From NCBI GenBank assembly GCA_003339415.1, contig PDHQ01000016.1:289534-353533 (forward strand): a stretch of 64,000 nucleotides of DNA, written 5' to 3'. A model generated the notes under the pieces. It was not told the origin of the DNA and did not search any database. It worked only from the letters and a program-made list of their open reading frames with translations. Origin of the DNA: Ophiocordyceps camponoti-saundersi (nom. inval.) (taxonomy: Eukaryota > Ascomycota > Sordariomycetes > Hypocreales > Ophiocordycipitaceae). Shown one piece after another: positions 20,618-33,190 of this stretch. The position numbers were made by a program, and so were the translations under genes. Positions within the stretch are counted from its first letter, which is position 1; every line of letters begins with the position of its first letter.

Positions 20618-22541
20618 GGCTAAAGGACCGTTCGTGTTTCAGCGCTCGAGGGGGAGTCGCTTCGGTCTCACGTCCCGACTTGTCCCCCCCTCTCCCCTCC
20701 CCCCTCCTCTGGGACGCTAAACGTTGGTAGTGTTGCAGGCCTGCTGGATTCGGGATAATGTCTACGGACTGGCCCGGGAGGTCACGTCAACACACGAGAT
20801 AACACGGGAGATATATAATAATAAATGGATGCTTCAGCTCTCGCAGACAACCTCCAAGGCGTCATCGGCCGTTGCCATGGGTGCTGCGGCTTTCAAAACG
20901 ATGCCGTGACATGATACCGATTGCGCTTGCTTGTCTCAGTCTCCCTTGATCTTGTCCCACGCCTCTCCAGATGACGGCTGATACTGATTACCCTACCAGT
21001 GGAAAACCATCATCTACAGGTGCACAGCTGAGTTCTCGGCATGCCACTCGAGGAAAGTAAACGATGACAATATCTGGGCTGTGGCGGACGGCGTCGGGAA
21101 TGAAAGCCACCTCCATCTCGTATCAACTCGTGCCGCAACATCAGCAGACAGCGATGCTTAGGCAACGGCATGAAGGATGCTGCAGCTCGGTTGGATGCGT
21201 TGCGATGCTGCATGCCCGGTGTCGGACAATCGCCCACCATCCGTCCACTGACTCTTACATACTCACTCTCACAGCATCTCTTACCGGTTCGTTCCGCCTG
21301 GCTGCTCTTCTTCTGTATTTTTGCACATTCGCTGATTGGCCAACCCCGAGCGGCTATCAGCCCGGGAGGAGGCCCCTGCGTTCGCCCATCAGGCCACATC
21401 TATCCGTATAATATTTCCCGCTTACCTGCCTACTGATCCCTACGCCCCGGTCTCTTCCCCGTTGGAAAAAGATGGACGTGGATGCCTGCCACGTACGGAT
21501 ACAGATCATCTTTTTTTCCCTTCGTAGAAAGCAATCAAATGCCGCGACATGAAACGTGGCAGCAAGGGTATGACAGCTCCTGCAGACGCCACGGACCAGC
21601 TCGCTGCTCGAACCTATTGGCTCTCCTTCACGGATACATACATACTGTCTGTTGACCAGGTACGGATAGTTCTCTTGCGTTACACTGGACCAGGTCAGCT
21701 CCCCCATGACAACGGACCGGCAGAACCAACCCCCCCCCCTGTGAGAGGAGAAGAAGAAGAAGAAGAGGAAGAAGGAAAAAGCGAGAGGAGAAAAAGAAAC
21801 GAAAGCAAGTGCCACGACAAAAAGGAGAGCCAAGCCACCAAAGAAAGAAAAAGACGCCTGTTTCTCTGCCGCTCCTCATTTCCCCCCCCCTTTGCCCTTG
21901 GGAACCCGTTCACTCCCAACGACTGCTAAGCAAGCCATGCTCACTCACCCCCCTCCCCTCCCCTCCCTTGCTGCAGGCCTCGGCATCTGGTGGCACTCGA
22001 GCCCTACAGGAACAGCGTCCTTATAGCGACGGGATGCCTGTCAGAACAGATGGGGGGGGTTAAAGGAGGAGAGGGGGGGAAGAATAGTCGTGCTGGCTTT
22101 GGCTGGATTTATCCCTTCTTATCCTTCTTGCTCTCCTGATTGCTGCCCGCCCTCTCTCTCTCTCTGCTCTCCCCTTTCTCTCCCTCCTCGTTGATTCTTG
22201 CGCTTCACCTCGGTTACTATTTTTCCTAATTTGCTCTGTTTCTTCGTCGCTCTCTTCATTCATTGAATATAGGTGTTTTTTCTTATCCTTCTGCGTCTGC
22301 TTTCATTCAATTTCTTCACTGTCCTTTACTTGTCTTGACCTTGTAGGAATACTCCTCATTGCTCTCTCTTATTACTCTCTTTCTCTCCAATCTCCATTAC
22401 GAGCTCTCTCTCTCTCTCTCTATTCGTCCCAACCCCCCTTTCCCCTCTCATCCAATCTCTCTCTTCTCACTCTTTCATTTGCTCCTTTTTTTCTTTCTCC
22501 CCCCATCTCCCCAGATTTGCCGGTCCCTCGTTACGCCGGCG
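20618..22541. other. Intergenic region with polypyrimidine and polypurine tracts
   Basis: About 1.9 kb with no supported gene. It holds a GAA-type purine run near 21747-21790 and long CT tracts from about 22140 to 22510, the latter probably the leader of the aspartyl protease transcript. Frames over 100 codons here are low-complexity. Confidence 0.55.
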
Positions 22542-24706
22542 ATGGTTTCCGCCCTGTGGCCGCTCGCGGTCCTACCGCTGACCGCCGGCCTATCATCCCG
22601 GTCGACGCCTTCCGATAACCGCATGCTGCAACAAGATGGCCTACTACGGTTTCCCATCAAGGCCGTCGACCCCGGCGGAAGACGGCTACGAAGACGACAG
22701 AATGACGTCGCTCTCTCGCCGCAGAAGAACGGCTTCTTCTACTCCATCGAGGTCAAGCTCGGGACGCCGCCTCAGTCGGTCAGCGTCAACTTCGACACCG
22801 GATCGGACGAGTTCTGGGTGAACCCGGTCTGCGGCAAGTCGGCGGACGCCGCGTTTTGCTCTTCTTTCGGTCGGTTTAATGGATCGCAGACTTTCGTGGA
22901 CGTTCATCGCAACGGGACCGTCAATTACGGGACTGGATTTGCCAAGTTGGAGTACGGTTATGACTTTATGCAACTCGGTTCCGCCCGTGTTAGCCAGCAG
23001 CTCGTCGGCGTCGCCACCGACTCCGAGTTCGCCGTGACGGGCATCCTCGGCGCCGGCCCCAGCTTGGACGGGTGGAAGAGTCCTTTCCCTACCATCATCG
23101 ACAACCTCGCCACCCAAGGCTTCACCAAGAGTCGAGCCTTTTCCCTCGACATCCGCTCCCTCGAGAGCCATCGCGGCTCGGTCGTCTTCGGCGGCGTCGA
23201 CGTCAAGAAGTTCCGGGGCAAGCTGGAGAAGAGGGCCATCATCCCGTCGGCTCAGTCTCCCGACGGCCTCACCCGCTACTGGATCTATCTCGACGGTCTC
23301 TCCATGAACCTTCCCAACGGTTCCAAAGTCGCCGTCCTCGACAAGGACAACGGTCAGGCCGTGCTGCTCGATAGCGGCTACACCGTCAGCACCCTTCCCG
23401 ACGCCATCTTCTCCAAGATTCTCGCTGCTTTCCCCAACGCTCAGCCGCCGGCGGCAGGCGATAACCTGTACCGCGTGCCATGCGACCTTGCGGCGGCGCG
23501 TGGCAGTCTCGATTTTCGCTTCGGCAAGACGCGCATTCGCGTGCTTTATAGCGACTTCATCTGGCGCCAGGCCGCTGGCAAACTCTGCGTGTTGGGTGCT
23601 ACCCGCGACGATAGTGCGTGTCTCCTTTCCCTCCCCGATCTTCTCCTCTCTCATCTCTTCGCTCTCACCATCATCTATGACCCTTTATGATCCTCCCTCT
23701 CCCTCACTTGAGCGCTTATCCCCCCCCCCCTTGATCGTCACCATCTTCTGTCTCATTCCGCTTCTCTCCCTCCCTGTTCCAAAACCCAAGACAAAGCGAA
23801 GCAGAAACAAAGTCAACTGACACGCCATCCCAAAAAAACCTACCAGACTTCCCCGTCCTCGGCGACACCTTCTTACGCGCCGCCTACGTCGTCTACGACT
23901 GGGACAACCGCAACATCCACCTGGCCCCCAGCCAAGACTGCGGTTCTCGCCTCGTGCCCATCGGAAAGGGTCCCGACGCCGTCCCCTCCGTCGCCGGCGA
24001 GTGCGGTCCCGGAGCTACGGCCTCGCCTGTTCCGACGACGACGACGACGACTCCTCTCAACTCTACCATGGGAGCCAACAACTCAACCTTGGTCGGCCGG
24101 CCTTTTTTCAACTCTACATCTGGAAACTTCACTGGAACTTCTGACAACGACGGTAACGCCGCTGCCGCTGCTGCTGCTCAGGGCGTCGGAGAGTCTGATT
24201 GTTCGGGCGACTGCTCCGGTCGCGTCCCCTGGGTCTTCACCTCGACGCGTACCCACTCCGTCACCGACTGCGACGGCTCCGGCCCCTGCGGCCCCTCGAC
24301 CGAAGTCTTCGCCTCGACCGCCTTCCTACTCCCCGAGTCGACCGGCACCTGGACCGTGCCCCGCACCCATACCTGCGTCCGAGGCGAAGACGGTTGCGTG
24401 CCCGGTCAAAAGGTCACGTCCACCTTTACCGTCACCGTCCAGCCGGTGACGACGGCCCTGGCGCCTACCCCCGTGCCCGGCTGTGACGACTGCCGGATGC
24501 CTCCGCCCGCCCCGCGCGCCGTGACCATCACCGCACCGTCTGCGGAGCCGAGCGCGTCTTCGTCTTACGTCGCTCCCGCTCGTGTCCCTTCGCCGCCTTC
24601 TCAACCTGTTTCGGAACCGAGTGGTCCGGCTACGGCTGGTGCGTCTTCGCCTTCCATCTCACTTGCTGTGTTTATTGTCGCCGTGCTGGCCTTTGTCGGC
24701 ATCTGA
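22542..24706 (+). CDS. GPI-anchored aspartyl protease (yapsin-like, A1)
   Basis: Two exons, 22542-23613 and 23847-24706, 643 residues. The ATG at 22542 precedes a signal peptide (LWPLAVLPLTAGLSS); the frame is open upstream, but that stretch is low-complexity leader. A basic RRLRRR site near residue 50 looks like the propeptide cleavage point. Active-site Asp residues are D85 (FDTGSDEFWV) and D277 (LLDSGYTVSTLP). Exon 2 resumes with FPVLGDTFLRAAYVVYDWD, the usual end of the A1 fold. After it comes a Thr/Ser/Pro-rich stalk of about 240 residues and a terminal hydrophobic stretch (SISLAVFIVAVLAFVGI), the signal for a GPI anchor. Such enzymes act at the cell surface in wall remodelling and processing of surface proteins. 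The 233-nt intron is unusually long for this window. Confidence 0.92.
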
Positions 24707-27427
24707 TGGAAGAGAGCGAAGTATGAAGGCGAATTCCTTATCGAAGACGGGTGTTGAGAAGAGTCATGAAGAGTTGCATCATGCTAAAGGGAAAGCCTTG
24801 CATCGTTCTTTCAAACTGTATATACGTTTTCCTTCTTCTTCTCTCTCCTTTCTTCACTCTACTTTTCTTTGTCTATTCTTTTCTACTTGTTCACTTTTTT
24901 CTCTATAATCAGTATCGCGGTGTTCTCTACCCGCCAAGGATGAGGCGATCAATACCAGATGGGATTGAAACAGGAGTGATTTTTTTTTTCCCCCAAACCA
25001 AGTTCTCTCCTTTCTTCATCTCTTCTTGATCAATATCAGTTGAGAAGAGACTGGTCACCCTCCTTTTCAGCCCAGCTCGTCAACGACTCCCAACTCCGGC
25101 TCTGAAAATCAGTGACACCGCCTTGAAATAGGAAACATCTCACAAACCGTTTCCATCTTGTCTCAATCAAAAGAGATGGAGAGAAGAAAATCCATCCATC
25201 CTCTTTCGTCCAGCCCAAACAACAGGTCGTAAAACCAACTCCCAAGTCTCAACCACAACCTCCCAAAATAAACGACTAAAACTCATGATCCCATCTGTCT
25301 TGTCATCTCATCTCAATCAAGAGATGTCAAGAGATGATTCCCATCTTCAGCTCTAACTTCCAACCTCGTAACCGACATCCCAACACGATGATCAACACTA
25401 AAACACCAAAGAAGCATCCGAAAACTTCAATCGCCAAGTTCAGGTTAAGGCGGATGAGAATGAGAAGAGAAAAAAAATCTGAACCCTTCCTTATCCGAAT
25501 ATAGAAACCGTCATTCAATGCGGGCACCAATGAGAGACAAAGACTCGCTTCGGATCAACCCGAATAGGAGGGGGGGGGGGGCAAGGGGAGGGGCCGTTCC
25601 CCCAATCCATAACAAGCCCCAACCCCCCCTCCATCTCACAGGCTGGGAAATTATGACAATAGAACTCGGTGCGTGACACAAGCCTGACCGGATATAAATA
25701 CAATGAAAGAGAGGGAAGAGAGAGAGAGTCAGAGAGAATAAGGGGGGGGGCGTAAGCATATCAAGATAGAAAAAAAAAACCACTTGCCGATATAGCCCGT
25801 GGCTTAACATGAAGAAACGCCTCTGCCGAAGCCCAGAATAGGAGAGGAATCAATATCGTGACGACGCCGACAAAGATCGGTCATGAAGTGCGCTTATCGA
25901 AGCGAAGCCCCCGAGCCCGCTCCCCCCCCCCTGCCTTGCTTCAAGGTCCTCCTTTTCATTACTGTCGCAATCATCTTCGCCACTCCGAACGAGGGTCACA
26001 GGATGACACTTGTTCGTCAAGGGATCCTTTTTTCTCTGTTTCTCTCCCCGTCTCGTTGACTTTCTCTCTCTGTCCATTTCTCTCTTCCTTCTTCGGAAAA
26101 CCCTCTAGGCTTACTTACCATTCAACCGACTGAAACCATCGTCTCTCCTCCCACCCCCTCCCCTCCTTTCTTCTTCGGATCTCATATTGGTGACGGAGTG
26201 TGACGGGGAAGACATCCGAAGTTTATCGTCATGAATATTAACGTGCTAGAGAAAGAGAGAGAGAGAGAGAGAACGAAAATTTGCCTCTCGGTTATCCCAT
26301 CTCATCCGAGCCAGGAAAAAGGCTTCCTTCACCGGCATAGCCACCACACCCCCGGAGATAGTCGTCAGTGACGGCTCCCGGCTCCCGGATCTTTCACCTT
26401 TTCCTTGTTTCACGGTGCAACGTTCGCAGGCCCTCGAAATCAAACCCCGTTATCGAGAAACAAGAACATCGTGAGTGGCTCTCCGTGATAAAGAAAAAAA
26501 AAACTGGCACCTCGGCTTATGAGCCTGAGAACGTCCCTTTTCTTTCTTCACCGGGCTTCTATACCTTCCTTAAGCAGCTTCTCGAACGCTGCAATGTGAC
26601 CCTCATCGCTGCCTTGTATCCGCGACTCTATCTCTTTCCAGGGTCCTTGTGAAGAAAAAGAAGAAGAAAAAGAAAATTCCCTGCCGTGACTCCGCACAGC
26701 CCTGTAGGAGCAGCCAGGGGGGAGGGGAGAGACACCAGATTGTAGAGTATGACTGTACCTCTTCATACTTCCCCTTTCGATATGCGGCTCTTCAGAGGGA
26801 TAACACGAACGATATCCAGGATGACAGCGTCTGAAAGACAACCTGACTCCATCCATATCTTACCTCTTCTTCGTCAGAGGCCTCGTCCGCGCTGACGTTG
26901 ACACTAACGACCGGTGACGCTAATATGGTCTCGCCCGTCTTGCATCTTCAACGGGTTGTCTATCGAACGTTAGTCCCTTGGATTATCCTTGTCTCAAAGC
27001 CGAGCTTTTCTTGAGCGTCAGTAAGTCCCCGTCTTCGACTTAGGAGCACAATAGAGACAAGTTGAGAAAAAGAATCCTCTTATCTCTCGCCGCCACCCTC
27101 AAAGAGTCGAGGAGGGTATGAGCCGCAAATAGTCCTCTCACCGTCGACGGCACGTAACGGGAAACTTGCAAAGGAAGAATAAGAGGCTGATTTGAAATCG
27201 AGCTCCTAATGGCTACTCTCGGCACAGAGATACCAGGCCGTGCCTAATCATAGCAGAGCAGTACGATTGGGCTATGAGCCGTAGCACTTCTGCACCGCTC
27301 AGCAATGACATACCCGGCAAAGAGACGCCGTAGAAAGCCTCACCTTCAGTCAAAAGACAAAACCAAATGACAGGTGTACAATACATACATACGAGCAAGC
27401 TTTGGTGTGGGGGGCGTCGTCGGCGCG

Positions 27428-27458
<31 letters not shown>

Positions 27459-30400
27459 CCCTGCCTGGCCTTGGCGCGAGCAGATCTGGACAAGATCATC
27501 GCCCGGAGCCTATCAATCCATACATGGCATGCATGTAAGAGTCCATTTTCCGGGGTAGGGCAGCCGGGCGAAGCTCTGCATTTGCGTGAACCGACGATTC
27601 CTCTTCCGTCCGTCACGATGCCCTCGTGCAGTCATGGAGGAAACTGCCCTAAGCTGTAGCTCGTCGAGGCGGACGAAGCTACTACGGAGGCGCCGTACCC
27701 AACCATGTGTCGTGACCTGTGTCGGCGGTAGGCTTTCGGTTGTCTCTGCATGTCGTTGGCCGTGGTGCGGTTGCAATCTCTGGCTCTCGACGCATCCATC
27801 GAATGGAACTTTTGCTTCCTCAGGGCTGGGGTTGCAGGCAATCGTCCGTGTCGTCATCCATCCCGCAACCAGGCAGAAAGACGTGCTTGGGCAAAGACAA
27901 ATCCGTACTCCAGACATGTGTTTTGGCGCCGCCTTGAGTTGCAATCGTAGATTGACGAAGGCTACTCATGCGGATGTAAACGTGGCCCATTACCCCGTGG
28001 GGCACAGTTCACATCTCCACGTGTCGAGTCCCTTCGGTTTTATGGCCGTCTGTCGGTGCAGCAGTCTCTCGGCCCTCTCGGCCAAGGCGCCAGACAACCT
28101 CGACCGGCGGTAAAGGCGAGAAATAAGGGGGGTGGCGGAGCTGCTGATACGAGGTGAATGAACGCCGAAGTTGTTGGATATATTCGCCAAGTCCCCGGCC
28201 GTTGACTCCCTATTCAATAATGATGAGCTGCCAGGCTGCATGTCAGGTCAGACACCCCGTAAGAAGACAGCTACAGCAGAGAAGAGGGGGGAGCTTCTTG
28301 CTCGCCCTCGGATATTCAGGGTCACAACCGTGACAGAGCCGTCGGGAAGATGAGGGAACCCTCCCCCATCAATGCGGGGAAATGCGCGTCAGCCGGTGAT
28401 GGGCGAACATGGGACGGATCCGCGGCGTCGGGCTGTATCTTCACCCCCCCCCCCCCTTTTCTTTTCCACTCACTCACTGTGACAGAGCGAATTACTTTCG
28501 CTTCGTCTTCTAATCTCGGATACAAAGGGGGGAGAGTATCATGTACGAGCTCTCTGCTGGATACTCGATGCAGGGCACAAGCCACGAGAGATGCATGAAC
28601 GGCTCTAAGGGTTCGGCATGCCGCCCGCGTCCCTCTGCCGTCGCTTTCTCTCCCGCAAGTAAAGACCAGAGGCCTTATCGGGCGCGAAGAAGCACGTCCC
28701 TCGGACTGAAATGGACATGTGCGATGACGGATTGGCCGTGCCGAGTGTGAAGGGCGAGCTGGCCGTGATGGTGCAACGTGGCATGGAAGGGGAGGAGGTG
28801 TAGTAGTGACAAGTAGCGTCACTGCGCCGTTCTGGCCGACGAACTGCCACCTCGAAGCGTGTAACAATCCCAAGATTTGTGGTCAAGGAACCGGAAGGTG
28901 GCAAATGTGTCAGTCGCCGTAGGGCTCGAGAGAAGGGTGCATGTATGTATGATTGGAATCGAAACAACATGACCATGGTCGAGTAGCGGATTCGAGCTCT
29001 TTGCTTGCCCATGAGAGGCAGAGGGCATCAAGTTTCGTGTTGAGGAGCCATCTCAACTGCAACGTCGAGTTCATACCTCGACGCATCCCCCCGGCGGCGT
29101 ATGAGTGGCTAGCTCCCGCGGCGACTAACAGCTGAATGTATCGGTAACTGGAAGACATTCCGACAATCGGCACTTGGACGAAACGCGTGCAAGGATGATT
29201 GATTTGACGGACCAGAAAATGTACCTGCAGCACCAAACGGTCCAGGACAGAATGACGGAGGCGAGCGTTTGATGCCGGCCGCATCGGCGGAACCGTGCAA
29301 CCTCGCGGACCCTCTAATCTTTCCCGGGCTTTGCACATCAATCGTTTCCCCCCTGGACTGTGTGCGGTATGTAAGCAAGGAAACGGGACGTCAAGACATA
29401 CAATGACGCCGTCATCAACTACCATGACCATGTAGTTTATAAACCAAGACGGCTCGCCGAATGGGCGGCCGCGGAAGTGGCGAGGTGCAGTTGATGAGAG
29501 GGTCAGTGCCATCGGGCGCCAATCGGGCTTGAGGGGCAGATAGCCGTCTCGCAAATCGGAGTAAAGGGGCGAGGGGGGAAAGAGATGGGAGGAGGCTTTG
29601 GATGAATGTGTTTAGACAAAGTCGAGCGACATCCCAGTAGCCCCCTGCATAGAATGAGTTGCGGGCTCTGTGGACATGACGTTGGAGAAAGATTCCAGGC
29701 TGGTATCGACAATTGGTTGAGAGATGGGCGTCTCTTATTAGGAGTCGAGCCTCAAGGCTGTCGAATGCGCTGGGCAAGTCCGTATATACACACACCTATC
29801 TACCTGCTATACGTAGCAGGTATGTGTTGTGTGTTGTGTGTGTGTGTGTGTATAAGTATCCGTACATAAGACTCGGATGCAAGAGGATGTGGAACAAACC
29901 CTGGCGAGCACAACGCTGGCGTCGACCCTGCCGGCAACTGGCCCTTGCCGCGGGCTGTTGCAGCATGGAACTCGTCTGATCTCTGAGACCAGGTCCCCTT
30001 TTTCCCCCACCTTGGCGTCCCCTTTTCTATCAACACAGGTAGAAAAGCAACCATGGCGATCAACTGGGTCGAGACATGCATCTAGATGACTGTTTTTGAT
30101 GCCGTACATACAGTCGCGAAACGAAAGAGAATGGCCGGGGACGAGCTCTGACGTCAGACATATCGACAGGGCGCGAAAAAGCAGTCCAAAGTGTGACTCG
30201 CATATGTATGTGCATGTATGCGGGTGGGTAGGTGGGTAGGTAGGTAGGTAGGTATGTTATGAGCATGTATGGCAACGCAGATGGGCCAACGCCGGCTGTC
30301 TGCTTTGCTGCGGCAACGGCGTTGGCGGGCCGGGCCGGGGTGGCTGTAGATGATGCCGGAAGAAGCACGACAGGAGTTGCATGTATGTATGTACGTAGGT

Positions 30401-30599
30401 AGGAAAGTATGTATCTTCGGGGAGCGCTTCCGAGGATGAGATGAGGCGGTATCCGTATGTACGGACGGATTGGATGGGGGAAAATACTGAGGGCATCGAG
30501 GGGAAACAATCGTCGAGGGGAGGGGCGGGGTGAGGGGTGAGGAGAGGCAGGAGGAGGAGAAGTCGGAAGGGAGCGGCCCGAACCTAGTATCTACCAACT
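24707..30599. other. Gene-free region, left part
   Basis: About 5.9 kb without a frame I can support. Frames over 140 codons (27586-28113 plus, 28322-28873 minus, 28910-29554 minus) overlap other frames, are rich in Arg/Ser/Pro/Cys and lack any motif. Several (GA)n runs (26246-26271, 27428-27452), a (TG)n run (29833-29850) and a (GGTA)n run (30222-30253) occur. Together with 30600-33190 it forms an 8.5-kb gap ahead of the Zn2Cys6 regulator gene. Confidence 0.5.
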
Positions 30600-32585
30600 A
30601 GTATCTTACCTCATCATCATCATCGTCACCATCATCATCGTCATTGCCATCATCGGCATCATCATCCATCATCATCATCCATCATCATCATCCATCATCA
30701 TCCATCATCACCATCATCATCATCATCGCCAGGCTTGACAGAGAGAGAAAGAAAAGGACGAAACTGGGTGAAAATAAAGCATCACATTTCCAACCCAAAA
30801 TACTACACCAAGGTAATGCAAAGCCCTTCCCTCGCCCCGAACCGACTGCGACGTCTCAAATGCGGCCCTTTCCCTCCCCCCATCCCGTAGATAACGATGG
30901 ACGCGTGACAGACCAGCGCGCGATATCTCGGGCCTCTCGTGCATGGCGTCGTGCATCGAGGGGGTCATGAGTGAAGAGCAGGGATGATTTACCTCTGTCC
31001 TTCTCTCTCTCTCTCTCTCTCTCCATCTACAGCCACTGATGAAGGGCGCCCTCTAGAGAGACGACGGCCTTGTTCTTTTCTTCCTTTTTATCTACTACCT
31101 ACCTACCTATGTATGTACATATGTGCACCTACGGACGTACATACATACTACTAACCCACCTGCATACGCATACATACACATGTATGTGCATATCTATCTC
31201 CTCCATGGTTTAATTTAGGGTCCCTCCAAGTGGGTTTTACAAAAGATCCTGGCCAAGTCCCTCCCCTCAGCGACATGGACGCTAGACGCTGAAAGGCAGT
31301 CTTGCCGGGCCTTCGCTTCACCCGCTAGTGCTAGGAAAGCCGCGGTTGGGCTTGATGAATGAAACTGGTGTGATGACAAGCAGGTGACCGAAGGCTGCTT
31401 TTTTATTTTGGCGAGCGAAGCTGGGGAGGAACAGGGAAGAAGCCACCACATTACTACTGATGGTCGTAGTAATGGATGTGTGTGTGTGTGTGTGTGTGTG
31501 TGGATGTGAGTGTGTGTACGGCTGGCTGTATGTATGTAGGTATGTAAGGCGTGCATGTAATTGCTGAAGAAGAAGAAGGAGAAGAAGAAGAGAAAGAAGA
31601 AGGAAAAAAGAGAGACAAGAAAGACAGACAGAGAGACAGAGAGACAGACAGACAGTCTGATATTGCACCATCTTACTTACCCTACCTTGACCTTAACTCA
31701 CCTCAACCTTACCTTACCTTACCTTCCCTACCCTCCGTCATCAAAGACATTGTGCCCTCGCTCGCCTCTGTCACAGGCCAGGGAATAAAGAGGGAAAAAA
31801 AAGCTCAGCCGATGTCTCCCGTGACAGTTGCGCACAACAACACACACACACACTGACTGACACACACATGCACACTCTCTCCTCTCACACACACACACCA
31901 ACACACACTTACACACACCCTTAGGCCGCACACATTTATATCCGTACACACATACATACAGAGGTAGGCACTCTTCTCTTCACTTATTATAACAATGCAA
32001 TAGACGCACACCATACGTACACACTCGCCCACACACCCCGTGCTTTCTTCCTCTCCCCCCCTCCCCCCCTCCGTTGAACCGAAGGTCTCTCTCCCTCCTG
32101 TCTCTCGCTCCTCATCGTCAACAAAATCCGTCTGCTGACGAGAGGAAGTGTGTCAATAGCACCCGCGAGCCCATGAACAGGGATCCCGGCTCTACAGAGC
32201 AAGCGGCTCACTGCCCTTTCGCCTGCTGCACAATCCTTGCTGACGTCCGTAACATTCCATCCAAGTGCTCGAGCCTCTCTCTCTCTCTCTCATATCCTTT
32301 CCACTCTTTTTCCTTTTCTCTCACTCGCTCGCGAAGGGAAAAAAAAAAAGAAGAAAGATCCCCCTTAATGATGGTGTTTCTTTTCTACGTTTCCACCAAC
32401 CCCTACGAAATCTAACACAACCGTTGCCCGTCATTCACACACATACATATATACGTCCATACACACACTCTCCCTCTTCAGACACACACACACACACACC
32501 CCTCTCTTCTTCTTTTTATACTCAGCTCTTCTCCCCCCCTTCTCTTTTTTTGGTCTCTAGAACAAGACCCAGCCACACTGTCACG

Positions 32586-32619
<34 letters not shown>

Positions 32620-33190
32620 CACATCTATACTTTACCACACCACCGGGTTAACAAGAGACGTTCTTTTTCCTTCTTCTTCTTCTACTTCTTCTTCTGCTTC
32701 TCCAAAGACACACCCCCCATCAAAGTAGACGCCGGCTGCTACACCCTCCATTCCCTGTCAGACGGAACCAAAGAGCTCAACCACGTCGACGCCTTATACA
32801 TAACCGTCCATGTGCCCGGTTTCCCCTACTCTAGTCAACCATCTCCAACAAGAATGAATCGACTTCTCTTTCTTTCTTAGTCTTTGATCTTCGCTTCTTC
32901 TTTTTCCCTTCCATTCAACTTTTTCCTTCCCCCCCCCCTCCTCTATCACCTCTTTCGTCTTGTCTCTGAGTTGGCAACGTCGGACTCTTCCCGTCTTATC
33001 CCTTTTTTTTTTCCTTTTCCTTCACATCCAAAGCTTCTTATTTGCGCTCAAGACTTCGATACTGAAGCGGTTTAAACCTCGATCGGCTTCGTTCTCTCCT
33101 CTCTCCCCCTCCTTTCCCACCCCCCCCCCTCTTCTTCTTTCCCACCCCGCGCTTCCACCCCCCCTGGTCTCTTTTCCCCCCCTCCCTTTG
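30600..33190. repeat. Microsatellite-rich upstream region of the Zn2Cys6 gene
   Basis: Dense short tandem repeats: (CAT)n with CAC/CGT variants about 30610-30727, (CT)n 31003-31022, (TG)n 31480-31501, GAA-type 31565-31606, GACA 31620-31655, CTTAC-type 31670-31735, (CA)n about 31838-31925, CT 32275-32291 and (CA)n about 32586-32620. From 32640 to 33190 the plus strand is strongly CT-rich, probably the leader of the downstream gene. No coding frame is supported. Confidence 0.65.

Noticed and set aside
22686..23654. 322-codon minus-strand frame
   Set aside because: Antisense shadow of the aspartyl protease exon, whose active-site motifs and splice junction prove the plus frame.
27586..29554. 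Three long frames (175, 184 and 214 codons) in the gene-free region
   Set aside because: They overlap other frames in antisense, have Arg/Ser/Cys-rich composition of GC-biased non-coding DNA, and show no motif, signal peptide or splice support.
30222..30253. Regular short repeats considered as a CRISPR array
   Set aside because: They are simple GGTA tandem units without spacers, in a eukaryotic genome.
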